The translations under genes were made by a program, and so were the position numbers. The notes below the pieces were generated by a model. That model did not search any database and was not told the origin of the DNA. It saw only the letters and a list, made by a program, of their open reading frames with translations. DNA of 64,000 bases from Salmonella enterica subsp. enterica serovar Typhimurium str. LT2 (lineage in GTDB: Bacteria; Pseudomonadota; Gammaproteobacteria; Enterobacterales; Enterobacteriaceae): NCBI RefSeq assembly GCF_000006945.2, contig NC_003197.2, positions 3,844,001 to 3,908,000 on the forward strand. The letters run 5' to 3'. Position 1 is the stretch's first letter, and the number at the start of each line of letters is the position of its first letter. Below are positions 50,972 to 59,928 of the stretch, one piece after another.

Positions 50972-51008
50972 AAAACGACCAACCCGTTCTGTGCGGGTTG
51001 GGTCGTTT
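50972..51008 (-). terminator. Terminator-like stem between gpsA and cysE
   Basis: On the minus strand, AAACGACCCAACCCG pairs with CGGGTTGGTCGTTT (one bulge) around a 7-nt loop, followed by TTTTC. It ends 21 bases before the cysE ATG, so it would terminate or attenuate gpsA read-through into cysE. Confidence 0.7.
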
Positions 51009-51028
51009 ATGCAAACAGTTCCTTACGG

Positions 51029-52048
51029 CTAGTGGCGACTCAGCTCTTCCTTGCGGGCGCGACCTAATAACGTTAATGCTGCCTCGCGCGCGTTTTTTCC
51101 GCAATACAATACTTGATAAATTTCCTCGGTTATTGGCATTTCAACACCAAAACGGTGCGCCAATTCACGAACTTCTTTCGTATTGCGATAGCCTTCGACC
51201 ACCTGGCCAATCTTATCCTGCGCGCCTTTAACGTCCATGCCCTGGCCAAGCATCATGCCAAAACGACGGTTGCGCGACTGGTTGTCGGTACAGGTCAGCA
51301 CCAGATCGCCTAAACCCGCCATCCCCATAAAGGTGGCGGGATCGGCACCAAGCGCTGCGCCAAGCCGCGACATTTCGGTCAGTCCACGCGTGATTAGCGC
51401 CGTGCGGGCGTTCGCGCCGAAGCCGATGCCGTCAGACATCCCCGCGCCAATCGCAATCACATTTTTCACCGCGCCGCCAAGCTGCACGCCGATAAAATCC
51501 GCATTGATATAGACGCGAAAACTTTTTCCGCAGTGCAACAGTTGCTGGAGATCGTCGGCAAAGGTCTCATCGGTTGAGGCCAGCGAGATTGCCGTCGGCA
51601 AACCCGCCGCCAGCTCTTTAGCGAACGTCGGACCGGAAATCACCGCCAGCGGGATTTGATCGCCTAACGCCTCGCGAGCGACATCCTGCAACAGGCGCCC
51701 CGTTTCCGCTTCCAGGCCTTTGGTCGCCCATACCAGACGCGCATCCGGACGCATCAGCGGTTTAATCTGCCGCAGCACGTCGCTGAAAACATGGCTTGGC
51801 ACCACCACCAGAATGTTACGACTGGCCGCCAGCGCGGTTGCTAAGTCGCTTTCCAGGTGTAACGTATCGGGAAAAGGCACATCGGGAAGGAACGCGACGT
51901 TGCAGCGATCGTGCTCCAGGGTCGCGATATGTTTTGGGTCGTGGCCCCACAGGACAACCTGGTGGCCGTTTCTCGCCAGAGTGATGGCAAGAGCGGTGCC
52001 GTACGAGCCGGCACCGATGACTGTCATTGACGCATTACTTTGGTTCAT
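51029..52048 (-). CDS. gpsA: Glycerol-3-phosphate dehydrogenase [NAD(P)+]
   Basis: GpsA reduces dihydroxyacetone phosphate to sn-glycerol 3-phosphate for phospholipid synthesis. The 339-residue protein starts with the Rossmann motif [20 protein letters not shown] and keeps the substrate-site Lys/Asn region [22 protein letters not shown]. Its ATG overlaps the secB TGA by one base, so translation is coupled. Confidence 0.96.
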
Positions 52049-52515
52049 CAGGCATCCTGATGTTCTTCAGTACCTTCGCCAGCCTGCTGCTGCAAATAGT
52101 TCATGAACAGCGCATCAAAGTTGACCGGCGCAAGGTTCAGTTGCGGGAACGTACCGCGTGAAACCAGGCTGGTGATGCACTCGCGAGCATACGGGAACAG
52201 AATGTTCGGGCAGTATGCGCCCAGGCAATGCGCCATCTGAGTACCTTCAATACCGCTGATGGAGAAAATACCGGCCTGCTGAACTTCGCACAGGAACGCG
52301 GTTTCTTCCCCCAGGGAAGCCGTTACGGTAACACGCAGCACAACTTCATAAACGTCATCCGCCAGTTGGGAAGATGCCGTATCAAGATCCAGTTTAACCT
52401 CTGGCTGCCAATCTTTCTGGAAAACATGCGGTGCGTTTGGCGCTTCGAAAGAAACATCCTTGGTATAGATACGTTGGATCTGGAAAGCCATTTCAGTGTT
52501 ATTTTGTTCTGACAT
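52048..52515 (-). CDS. secB: Protein-export chaperone SecB
   Basis: SecB is a homotetrameric cytoplasmic chaperone that holds precursors unfolded and hands them to SecA. The 155-residue, acidic protein matches E. coli throughout ([20 protein letters not shown] at the N-terminus; [18 protein letters not shown] near the end). It lies between grxC and gpsA in the yibN-grxC-secB-gpsA-cysE series. Confidence 0.97.
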
Positions 52516-52558
52516 GTGTAAAACCCTTTAGTGTTGTCCTTAAATACTTGAGTACGCC

Positions 52559-52810
52559 TTAACGCAACAGCGGATCCAGTCCACCACGCGCATCCAGCGC
52601 ATACAAGTCGTCACAACCGCCAATGTGCTGTGCATCAATAAAAATTTGCGGAACCGTCGTTCGGCCACTACGTTTGATCATCTCTTCACGCTTCACGGCG
52701 TCGCCGTCAATCGCAATTTCCTGGAAACTCACGCCCTTGCTGTTTAACAGCGCCTTTGCACGATGGCAAAACGGGCAGGTTGCTTTGGTGTAGATTTCAA
52801 TATTGGCCAT
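52559..52810 (-). CDS. grxC: Glutaredoxin 3
   Basis: An 83-residue dithiol glutaredoxin that reduces disulfides with glutathione. Motifs are KATCPFCHRAKALL (active site), TTVPQIFID with the cis-proline, and IGGCDDLYALDARGGLD binding glutathione. The active site reads CPFC where E. coli Grx3 has CPYC. It lies upstream of secB, with a stem-loop separating it from yibN. Confidence 0.95.
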   Translation of the reverse strand: MANIEIYTKATCPFCHRAKALLNSKGVSFQEIAIDGDAVKREEMIKRSGRTTVPQIFIDAQHIGGCDDLYALDARGGLDPLLR

Positions 52811-52849
52811 GACTTCGCTCCTGTTTTTTTACCCGATGGATTTCATGTC

Positions 52850-52879
52850 GACGCAAGGGCAAGTCATTCCCCTTGCGTC
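52850..52879. terminator. Stem-loop between yibN and grxC
   Basis: GACGCAAGGG and CCCTTGCGTC form a 10-bp stem with a 10-nt loop in the 86-bp gap. On the minus strand no T-run follows directly, so it may be a processing or attenuation structure. Confidence 0.5.
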
Positions 52880-52896
52880 ATGAAAACGACGGGTAA

Positions 52897-53328
52897 TCAC
52901 TTACCGCGCACCAGAGGCAGATTCTCGCCGCTCCAGCCTGCTACGCCTTCTTTCAACACAAAGACCTTTTCAAAGCCGGCTTTTGTCAGCGCGTTAGCGG
53001 ATTCCTGGCACTGCATACCAGAACCGTCGACCACGATAATCGGCTTGTCTTTGTGCTTTTCCAGTTCGCCAACATTGTTGGCTTTGATTTCGCTCGGCAG
53101 CAAATTGGTCGCGCCAGCGATATGGCCTTTACGGAAATCGTCACGTTGACGTAAATCCACAACAACGGCGTCCTCTTTGTTGATAAGGCGCGTGGCTTCG
53201 CCGCGTGTAATCACCTTAACTTTTGAAGTCAGACCTTTGAACGTGGTAAATAAAACCGCCACCAGTAACGCAATCCAGGCGATACTCAGTATGGGATGAC
53301 GGCCAACAAATTGCATAATTTCTTGCAT
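52897..53328 (-). CDS. yibN: Membrane-anchored rhodanese-like protein YibN
   Basis: A 143-residue protein with one N-terminal membrane helix (about residues 10-28, PILSIAWIALLVAVLFTTF) and a cytoplasmic rhodanese domain (about 40-140; INKEDAVVVDLRQRDDFRKG; VDGSGMQCQES with the active-site-loop Cys). The ATG giving MQEIMQFVGRH was chosen over a TTG 12 bases upstream; GGGAG lies 12 bases before this ATG. Its sulfur-transfer role is not established. Confidence 0.9.
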   Translation of the reverse strand: MQEIMQFVGRHPILSIAWIALLVAVLFTTFKGLTSKVKVITRGEATRLINKEDAVVVDLRQRDDFRKGHIAGATNLLPSEIKANNVGELEKHKDKPIIVVDGSGMQCQESANALTKAGFEKVFVLKEGVAGWSGENLPLVRGK

Positions 53329-53575
53329 GGGGGGTAACAACTCCCGACGTAGTGATTAAAAAACCAGGAAAGGAGTATACCTGTGCAGTGGCGCAAATAC
53401 AGCCAGAGCGTGCACTGGAATGCATTTTTGCGGGGCGCTACGAAAAAAAATCACGCTATTACTTGCCTTCTCACGCCAGCGCGATCCCTTTCTTTGATCT
53501 TCTGAGGCTATTTTATCGATTCAGCTGTAGTAAAATTACGCAATTATTTTGTCTATTGAGTATGAGGTTGTCGCA

Positions 53576-55120
53576 ATGTCGGTTTCTAAAAAACCTATGG
53601 TACTGGTGATTCTGGATGGCTACGGCTACCGTGAAGAACAGCAGGATAACGCTATCTTAAACGCCAAAACCCCGGTGATGGATGCTCTGTGGGCAAAACG
53701 TCCGCATACCCTGATCGACGCATCCGGTCTGGAAGTGGGTCTGCCTGACCGCCAGATGGGCAACTCCGAAGTGGGCCACGTTAACCTGGGCGCAGGCCGC
53801 ATCGTTTATCAGGACCTGACGCGTCTGGACGTTGAAATTAAAGAACGTACTTTCTTTGCTAACCCAGTCCTGACCAATGCGGTAGACCAGGCGAAAAACG
53901 CCGGTAAAGCGGTTCATATTATGGGTCTGCTGTCCGCGGGCGGCGTCCACAGCCACGAAGATCACATTATGGCGATGGTGGAGCTGGCCGCAGAGCGCGG
54001 CGCAGAAAAAATCTATCTGCACGCCTTCCTCGACGGTCGCGACACGCCGCCGCGCAGCGCTGAAGCCTCGCTGAAAAAATTCGAAGACAAATTCGCCGCG
54101 CTGGGCAAAGGCCGCGTGGCGTCTATCGTCGGTCGTTACTACGCTATGGACCGCGACAACCGTTGGGATCGCGTGGAAAAAGCGTATGATCTGATGACCC
54201 TGGCGCAGGGCGAATTCCAGGCAGATACCGCTGTGGCTGGCCTGCAGGCCGCTTACGCTCGTGATGAAAACGATGAGTTTGTCAAAGCGACCGTTATCCG
54301 CGCCGAGGGCCAGGCTGATGCGGCGATGGAAGACGGCGACACGCTGATTTTCATGAACTTCCGCGCTGACCGCGCGCGCGAAATTACCCGCGCTTTCGTT
54401 AATGCTGATTTCGACGGCTTTGCGCGTAAGAAAGTGGTTAATCTGAACTTCGTGATGCTGACCGAATACGCCGCCGACATCAAAACTGCCGTTGCCTACC
54501 CACCAGCGTCGCTGGCGAATACCTTTGGCGAATGGATGGCGAAAAACGACAAAACTCAGCTGCGTATTTCCGAAACGGAAAAATATGCGCACGTAACCTT
54601 TTTCTTTAACGGCGGCGTAGAAGAACCGTTTGCTGGTGAAGAGCGCATTCTGATCAACTCCCCGAAAGTGGCCACTTATGACCTGCAACCGGAAATGAGC
54701 TCTGCAGAATTGACTGAAAAATTGGTCGCGGCGATCGAAAGCGGTAAGTACGACACCATCATTTGTAACTATCCAAACGGCGATATGGTCGGTCATACCG
54801 GCGTGATGGAAGCCGCCATCAAAGCGGTGGAAGCGCTGGATAACTGCATTGAACAGGTAACAAAAGCGGTTGAGTCCGTTGGTGGACAACTGTTGATTAC
54901 CGCGGACCACGGCAACGCGGAGCAGATGCGCGATCCGGCGACCGGTCAGGCGCATACCGCCCACACCAACCTGCCGGTGCCGCTGATTTATGTCGGCGAG
55001 AAAAACGTGAAGGCGGTCGAAGGCGGCAAACTTTCAGACATTGCGCCTACCATGCTGTCGCTGATGGGGATGGAAATCCCGCAAGAGATGACTGGTAAGC
55101 CGCTGTTCATCGTGGAATAA
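53576..55120 (+). CDS. gpmM: 2,3-bisphosphoglycerate-independent phosphoglycerate mutase
   Basis: GpmM interconverts 3- and 2-phosphoglycerate in glycolysis using Mn2+. The 514-residue protein is an alkaline-phosphatase-superfamily enzyme: PMVLVILDGYGYRE binds metal, Ser64 in QMGNSEVGHVNLGAG is the phosphorylated nucleophile, and ITADHGNAEQM and AHTAHTNLPVP complete the metal sites. The start MSVSKKPMVLV lies behind GAGGT; an upstream in-frame ATG adds nine residues and is less likely. envC follows after nine bases. Confidence 0.96.
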   Translation: MSVSKKPMVLVILDGYGYREEQQDNAILNAKTPVMDALWAKRPHTLIDASGLEVGLPDRQMGNSEVGHVNLGAGRIVYQDLTRLDVEIKERTFFANPVLTNAVDQAKNAGKAVHIMGLLSAGGVHSHEDHIMAMVELAAERGAEKIYLHAFLDGRDTPPRSAEASLKKFEDKFAALGKGRVASIVGRYYAMDRDNRWDRVEKAYDLMTLAQGEFQADTAVAGLQAAYARDENDEFVKATVIRAEGQADAAMEDGDTLIFMNFRADRAREITRAFVNADFDGFARKKVVNLNFVMLTEYAADIKTAVAYPPASLANTFGEWMAKNDKTQLRISETEKYAHVTFFFNGGVEEPFAGEERILINSPKVATYDLQPEMSSAELTEKLVAAIESGKYDTIICNYPNGDMVGHTGVMEAAIKAVEALDNCIEQVTKAVESVGGQLLITADHGNAEQMRDPATGQAHTAHTNLPVPLIYVGEKNVKAVEGGKLSDIAPTMLSLMGMEIPQEMTGKPLFIVE

Positions 55121-55129
55121 TCCCTCCCC

Positions 55130-56413
55130 ATGAGGGGAAAGGCGATTAACACCATTCAACAGGCCGTGAAACCAAGAACGTTTTCAGTCAGGCCTTTGTT
55201 CTACGCCAGCGTACTTAGCGCTGGCGTATTGTTGTGCGCCTTTTCCGCCCACGCGGATGACCGTGATCAACTCAAATCTATTCAGGCCGATATCGCCGCG
55301 AAAGAACGCGACGTACGCCAGCAGCAGCAACAACGCGCCAGCCTCCTGGCACAACTTAAAGCCCAGGAAGAGGCCATCTCAGCCGCAGCACGTAAGCTGC
55401 GCGAAACGCAAAGCACCCTGGATCAGTTAAACGCGCAAATTGATGAGATGAACGCCTCAATTGCCAAACTGGAGCAGCAAAAAGCCAGCCAGGAGCGTAA
55501 TCTTGCCGCGCAGTTGGACGCCGCTTTCCGCCAGGGCGAACACACCGGCATTCAGCTTATTCTTAGCGGAGAAGAAAGCCAGCGTGGGCAACGCCTGCAG
55601 GCCTACTTCGGCTATCTGAACCAGGCGCGCCAGGAGACTATCGCCGAGCTGAAACAGACTCGCGAACAGGTCGCCACGCAAAAAGCCGAGCTGGAAGAGA
55701 AGCAAAGCCAACAACAAACGTTGCTGTATGAGCAGCGCGCCCAGCAGGCGAAGCTGGAACAGGCGCGTAATGAACGTAAGAAAACGCTTGCCGGACTGGA
55801 GTCGTCTATTCAGCAAGGCCAGCAACAGTTAAGCGAACTACGCGCCAACGAATCACGCCTACGCAACAGTATCGCGCGGGCGGAAGCGGCGGCCAAAGCG
55901 CGAGCGGAGCGTGAAGCCCGCGAAGCGCAGGCGGTACGCGATAAGCAGCAGGAAGCCTCGCGTAAAGGCAGCACCTATAAGCCGACGGAAAGCGAGCGCT
56001 CGCTAATGTCCCGCACCGGCGGTCTGGGCGCGCCTCGCGGTCAGGCATACTGGCCGGTACGCGGCCCGATCTTGCATCGCTATGGCGAACGGCTGCAGGG
56101 TGAGCTACGTTGGAAGGGGATGGTGATCGGCGCGTCGGAAGGCACCGAGGTCAAAGCCATCGCCGACGGCAGGGTGATTCTGGCGGACTGGCTACAAGGC
56201 TATGGCCTGGTGGTGGTCGTAGAGCATGGTAAAGGCGATATGAGCCTTTACGGCTATAACCAGAGCGCGCTGGTCAGCGTAGGCGCGCAGGTGCGCGCCG
56301 GACAACCTATCGCCCTTGTGGGCAGTAGCGGCGGTCAGGGCAGACCCTCGCTTTATTTCGAAATTCGTCGCCAGGGTCAGGCCGTCAATCCACAGCCGTG
56401 GTTGGGAAGATAA
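55130..56413 (+). CDS. envC: EnvC, murein hydrolase activator
   Basis: EnvC is a periplasmic divisome factor that activates amidases AmiA and AmiB at the septum under control of FtsEX. The 427-residue protein has a signal peptide (LFYASVLSAGVLLCAFSAHA, about residues 23-42), a long coiled coil (about 45-275), and a C-terminal degenerate LytM domain (about 300-425) that lacks metal ligands and only activates. The start is uncertain: the ATG used gives a long pre-signal region (MRGKAINTIQQAVKPRTF); E. coli is annotated slightly shorter. It lies in the gpmM-envC-yibQ operon. Confidence 0.93.
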   Translation: MRGKAINTIQQAVKPRTFSVRPLFYASVLSAGVLLCAFSAHADDRDQLKSIQADIAAKERDVRQQQQQRASLLAQLKAQEEAISAAARKLRETQSTLDQLNAQIDEMNASIAKLEQQKASQERNLAAQLDAAFRQGEHTGIQLILSGEESQRGQRLQAYFGYLNQARQETIAELKQTREQVATQKAELEEKQSQQQTLLYEQRAQQAKLEQARNERKKTLAGLESSIQQGQQQLSELRANESRLRNSIARAEAAAKARAEREAREAQAVRDKQQEASRKGSTYKPTESERSLMSRTGGLGAPRGQAYWPVRGPILHRYGERLQGELRWKGMVIGASEGTEVKAIADGRVILADWLQGYGLVVVVEHGKGDMSLYGYNQSALVSVGAQVRAGQPIALVGSSGGQGRPSLYFEIRRQGQAVNPQPWLGR

Positions 56414-56416
56414 GTT

Positions 56417-57379
56417 TTGCCTCAGTTTCGTCGCTCCATTCTCACGCTGGCCACTTTGCTGGCGTTTGCACATCCCGTTTTCGCTGGCAAGCTCGCCATC
56501 GTGATTGATGATTTTGGCTATCGCCCGCACACGGAAAACCAGGTTCTGGCGCTGCCGCCAAACATCTCCGTCGCTGTACTGCCCAACGCGCCGCACGCGC
56601 GCGAAATGGCAACTAAAGCGCACAATAGCGGGCATGAGGTGTTAATCCATCTGCCGATGGCGCCGCTAAGCAAACAGCCGCTGGAGAAGGATACGCTGCG
56701 ACCAGATATGAGCAGCGATGAGATCGAGCGCATTATCCGCGAGGCGGTAAACAACGTGCCGTATGCCGTCGGGCTTAATAACCACATGGGCAGCGCAATG
56801 ACTTCCAGCCTGTTCGGTATGCAAAAAGTTATGCAGGCGCTGGAACATTACAATCTCTATTTTCTCGACAGCATGACGATTGGCAATAGCCAGGCGATGC
56901 GCGCGGCATCCGGTACGGGTGTGAAAGTGATCAAGCGCAAAGTGTTCCTCGACGATACGCAAAACGAGGCGGATATCCGTCGTCAGTTTAATCGCGCTAT
57001 CGAACTGGCCCGTCGCAACGGTTCCGCTATCGCGATTGGTCATCCACATCCCGCAACGGTTCGCGTGCTGCAACAGATGGTTTATCGCCTGCCGGCGGAT
57101 ATCACCCTGGTACGTCCAGGCAGCCTGCTCAACGAACCGCAGGTAGATACGTCCCGACCTGGTGTGACGCCGCAGAAAATTGACGCGCCGCGCAATCCCT
57201 TCCGCGGCGTAAAGATGTGCAAGCCGAAAAAACCGCTGCAACCGGTCTACGCTACGCGCTTTTTCAGCGTCATCGGCGAGAGCATTACGCAAAGTTCCGT
57301 GGTTACCTGGTTTCAGCACCAGTGGCAAGGCTGGGGGAAAATCGCCGCGCCTAAAAACGTGAGCGCTAAGACAGATTGA
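56417..57379 (+). CDS. yibQ: YibQ, divergent polysaccharide deacetylase family
   Basis: A 320-residue exported protein of the DUF610 family (divergent polysaccharide deacetylase fold). The start is TTG, three bases after envC, as in E. coli. The signal peptide (MPQFRRSILTLATLLAF, cleavage after VFA near 23) is followed by KLAIVIDDFGYRP and EVLIHLPMAPLSKQP, the metal-site motifs, and later IAIGHPHPATV. Its biological role is unclear; the place after envC suggests a cell wall function. The last 14 bases overlap the end of the convergent waaH. Confidence 0.9.
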   Translation: MPQFRRSILTLATLLAFAHPVFAGKLAIVIDDFGYRPHTENQVLALPPNISVAVLPNAPHAREMATKAHNSGHEVLIHLPMAPLSKQPLEKDTLRPDMSSDEIERIIREAVNNVPYAVGLNNHMGSAMTSSLFGMQKVMQALEHYNLYFLDSMTIGNSQAMRAASGTGVKVIKRKVFLDDTQNEADIRRQFNRAIELARRNGSAIAIGHPHPATVRVLQQMVYRLPADITLVRPGSLLNEPQVDTSRPGVTPQKIDAPRNPFRGVKMCKPKKPLQPVYATRFFSVIGESITQSSVVTWFQHQWQGWGKIAAPKNVSAKTD

Positions 57380-58400
57380 GCGCCTTACGGGCCATACGAC
57401 GGTGCGACAAGGTTTTGTCGCGCCATTGCCACAGCCGGAAGGACCAGAGCAGCGTCTGATAAGCTGCTTTCGCGCTGCGGACGTTAGCCATCATCCGTCT
57501 ATACATGCCAGAAGTAAAAATTTCGGCAATCATACGCTGGCGGGTCAAAATATCAGGCTCTTTACGTACCGCATGACAAACGCGTAACGCTTCCCAGGTA
57601 ATTTGCTGGCGAAATTCCGGGTAAATCGGAATACGACGGGCATAATCACGATTGAGCTTTTCTAATAATCGCGTAATTTTAATATAATGCCGCTGATAAT
57701 TAAGATTTTTATTGCCTTGTCTTTGCAAACGGCTTACCGAATTATCATGCAGGAAATATTTATATAATGATTGTTCGGTATAACGTACGCGCGTGGCATT
57801 AAACATAACTTCCGTCGACCATAATATGTCCTGATGATGTAGTCCGGGAACGAAAGTAATATTGTTATCGGTAATTAACGCACGTCGATAAACGCCCATC
57901 CAGACAACATGCGTCCAGCGCCGCGAGGCCAACGCCATACGCAACCAATCCGGTCCGCTTAATACCCCGGTGGAACGCAGACGATCGGTCGGAATAGATT
58001 GCCAGGCGTGCCCGGTTTTTCGGACGCACCAGTCCGCATTACACTGCGCAACGTCCAGATCATCGTTAAGCGCCATAGTCATCAGCGTTTCATACATCTT
58101 CGGGTAGACCTGGTCATCCGCATCGACAAAGGCGACATAATCGCCGGTCGCCGCTTGCAGGCCAAGATTACGGGCGACAGATGCGCCAGCATTGGCCTGA
58201 TGAAGCAGTCGAACATGTGGGTAATGTTCCGCGTAATGTTTTGCTATCTCAACGGAATGATCCGTCGATCCATCATTCACAATAATAATTTCCAGCGCCG
58301 ACCACGTTTGCGCGATTAACGACGCCATGCAAGCATTAAAATCCGCTCCCGCATTATATAACGGGACAATGATACTCACTTTGGTTTTACTATTTTTCAT
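57366..58400 (-). CDS. waaH: LPS core glucuronosyltransferase WaaH (YibD)
   Basis: A 344-residue glycosyltransferase family 2 enzyme. In E. coli WaaH (YibD) adds glucuronic acid to heptose III of the LPS inner core when PhoB is active. The GT-A motifs VSIIVPLYNAG, IIVNDGSTDHS and VAFVDADDQVYPKMYE (DxD) are intact, and a basic C-terminal region suits membrane association. Upstream is a perfect PmrA box, fitting the reported PmrA control of yibD in Salmonella. The gene is not in the main waa operon; waaFC lie about 4 kb away. Confidence 0.92.
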   Translation of the reverse strand: MKNSKTKVSIIVPLYNAGADFNACMASLIAQTWSALEIIIVNDGSTDHSVEIAKHYAEHYPHVRLLHQANAGASVARNLGLQAATGDYVAFVDADDQVYPKMYETLMTMALNDDLDVAQCNADWCVRKTGHAWQSIPTDRLRSTGVLSGPDWLRMALASRRWTHVVWMGVYRRALITDNNITFVPGLHHQDILWSTEVMFNATRVRYTEQSLYKYFLHDNSVSRLQRQGNKNLNYQRHYIKITRLLEKLNRDYARRIPIYPEFRQQITWEALRVCHAVRKEPDILTRQRMIAEIFTSGMYRRMMANVRSAKAAYQTLLWSFRLWQWRDKTLSHRRMARKALNLS

Positions 58401-58434
58401 AACGATTACCAGAAAAACCTTAATTTACCCTGCC

Positions 58435-58440
58435 TTTATA
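58435..58440 (-). promoter_or_regulatory. waaH promoter -10 element
   Basis: TATAAA on the minus strand, 10 bases downstream of the PmrA box and 35 bases before the waaH ATG, suits a -10 hexamer with the PmrA box overlapping the -35 region. Confidence 0.6.
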
Positions 58441-58450
58441 CTGTGGCTCT

Positions 58451-58467
58451 ATTAAGAAACTATTAAG
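58451..58467 (-). promoter_or_regulatory. PmrA box upstream of waaH
   Basis: On the minus strand CTTAAT-AGTTT-CTTAAT matches the PmrA consensus YTTAAK-N5-YTTAAK at every position. It is located correctly to activate waaH under PmrA/PmrB signals (Fe3+, mild acid, low Mg2+). Confidence 0.8.
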
Positions 58468-58613
58468 CCGCCATAATTAATTTTTACAGTAAAAAGCAAG
58501 CACAAAACTCAGAGTAGAGCGTGACGTTAGCGAGTAAAATAAGAGTAAAGCGCAATTACGAATGCTTGATGTCTATGACAATTCTTTACGGCTTTCCAGA
58601 TTTTCCCTAACAA

Positions 58614-58642
58614 AAAAGGTTGGCGAATGACACCAACCTTTT
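58614..58642. terminator. Bidirectional intrinsic terminator between waaH and tdh
   Basis: AAAAGGTTGG and CCAACCTTTT form a 10-bp stem with a 9-nt loop and A/T tails on both sides. It can end the kbl-tdh transcript (minus) after the ERIC element. Confidence 0.8.
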
Positions 58643-58660
58643 ACGATGAAACGTATATCA

Positions 58661-58682
58661 GACCCGATAAAATTATCGGGTC
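58661..58682. repeat. Perfect 22-bp palindrome beside the ERIC
   Basis: GACCCGATAA and TTATCGGGTC form perfect 10-bp arms with an AA centre, just outside the ERIC border. It could be a second terminator stem for kbl-tdh. Confidence 0.55.
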
Positions 58683-58684
58683 TC

Positions 58685-58887
58685 TATACCCTTCATACTT
58701 CAAGTTGCTTATGTGTTGGCTACGGATTACTCGGCCCATCCATGGGCCTCGCCCTGACGGGCCGTCGCAAGCGACGTTCAAATCTGCTCCCGGCAGATTT
58801 GTCGTTCACCCCAGTCATATAGTTATCTATGCTCCTGGGGACTCACTCCCTTGCCGCCTTTAAGCAACTCGAATTATTTTGGGTATA
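58685..58887. repeat. ERIC element carrying a hairpin-rich insert
   Basis: The ends (TATACCCTTCATACTTCAAG and CTCGAATTATTTTGGGTATA) and the core CACCCCAGTCATATAG...CTCCTGGGGACTCACTC identify an ERIC, but its length is 203 bp instead of 127. An insert of about 76-79 bp (58722-58800) lies in the left arm and consists almost only of short perfect hairpins. Confidence 0.85.
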
Positions 58888-58893
58888 TACATA

Positions 58894-59919
58894 TTAATCC
58901 CAGCTCAGAATAACTTTTCCTGACTGGCCTGAACGCATGGCATCAAAACCTTTCTGGAAATCATCAATAGAGAAACGATGGGTGATAATCGGTGACAGAT
59001 CCAGACCGGACTGGATCAGCGCCGCCATTTTGTACCACGTTTCGAACATCTCACGACCATAAATACCTTTAATGAACAAGCCCTTAAAGATAACTTTTGT
59101 CCAGTCGATAGACATATCTGATGGCGGAATCCCCAGCATCGCAATACGACCGCCGTGATTCATGGTGTCCAGCATGGTACGAAACGCCGGCGGCGCGCCG
59201 GACATCTCCAGACCCACATCGAACCCTTCGGTCATTCCCAGCTCCGCCATAACGTCGTTCAGGCTCTCTTTCGCGACGTTGACCGCGCGGGTGACGCCCA
59301 TTTTACGCGCCAGCTCCAGACGGTATTCATTGACGTCAGTAATCACCACATGACGCGCGCCGACATGTTTCGCCACCGCGGCGGCCATTACGCCGATTGG
59401 CCCCGCCCCCGATACCAGTACATCTTCGCCGACCAGATCGAAAGACAGCGCCGTATGCACCGCATTACCAAACGGGTCGAAAATAGAGGCTAAATCATCA
59501 GAAATGTTATCCGGGATTTTAAACGCATTGAACGCCGGGATGACCAGGTATTCCGCAAAGCAGCCGGGACGGTTGACGCCCACGCCGGTGGTGTTGCGAC
59601 ACAGGTGAGTGCGACCGCCGCGGCAGTTGCGGCAATGACCGCAGGTGATGTGACCTTCGCCGGAGACGCGATCGCCGATTTTAAAGCCTTTCACTTCCTG
59701 ACCGATGCCGACCACTTCGCCGACATATTCATGCCCCACGACCATCGGAACCGGGATGGTTTTTTGCGACCAGTCATCCCAGTTATAGATGTGAACGTCA
59801 GTACCGCAGATGGCTGTTTTACGGATTTTAATCAGCAAATCGTTATGGCCGACTTCCGGTTCCGGAACGTCGGTCATCCAGATGCCCTCTTCCGCTTTCA
59901 GTTTGGATAACGCTTTCAT
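58894..59919 (-). CDS. tdh: L-threonine 3-dehydrogenase
   Basis: Tdh oxidises L-threonine to 2-amino-3-ketobutyrate with NAD+, the substrate of Kbl. The 341-residue zinc medium-chain dehydrogenase shows [13 protein letters not shown] (catalytic zinc Cys38), [12 protein letters not shown], the structural zinc set [15 protein letters not shown], and the NAD motif [17 protein letters not shown]. It follows kbl by nine bases on the same strand. Confidence 0.96.
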
Positions 59920-59928
59920 CTTACATCC

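Noticed and set aside
53657..54964. 435-codon open frame antisense to gpmM
   Set aside because: Same reason: reverse-frame artefact of a highly expressed gene with biased codons.
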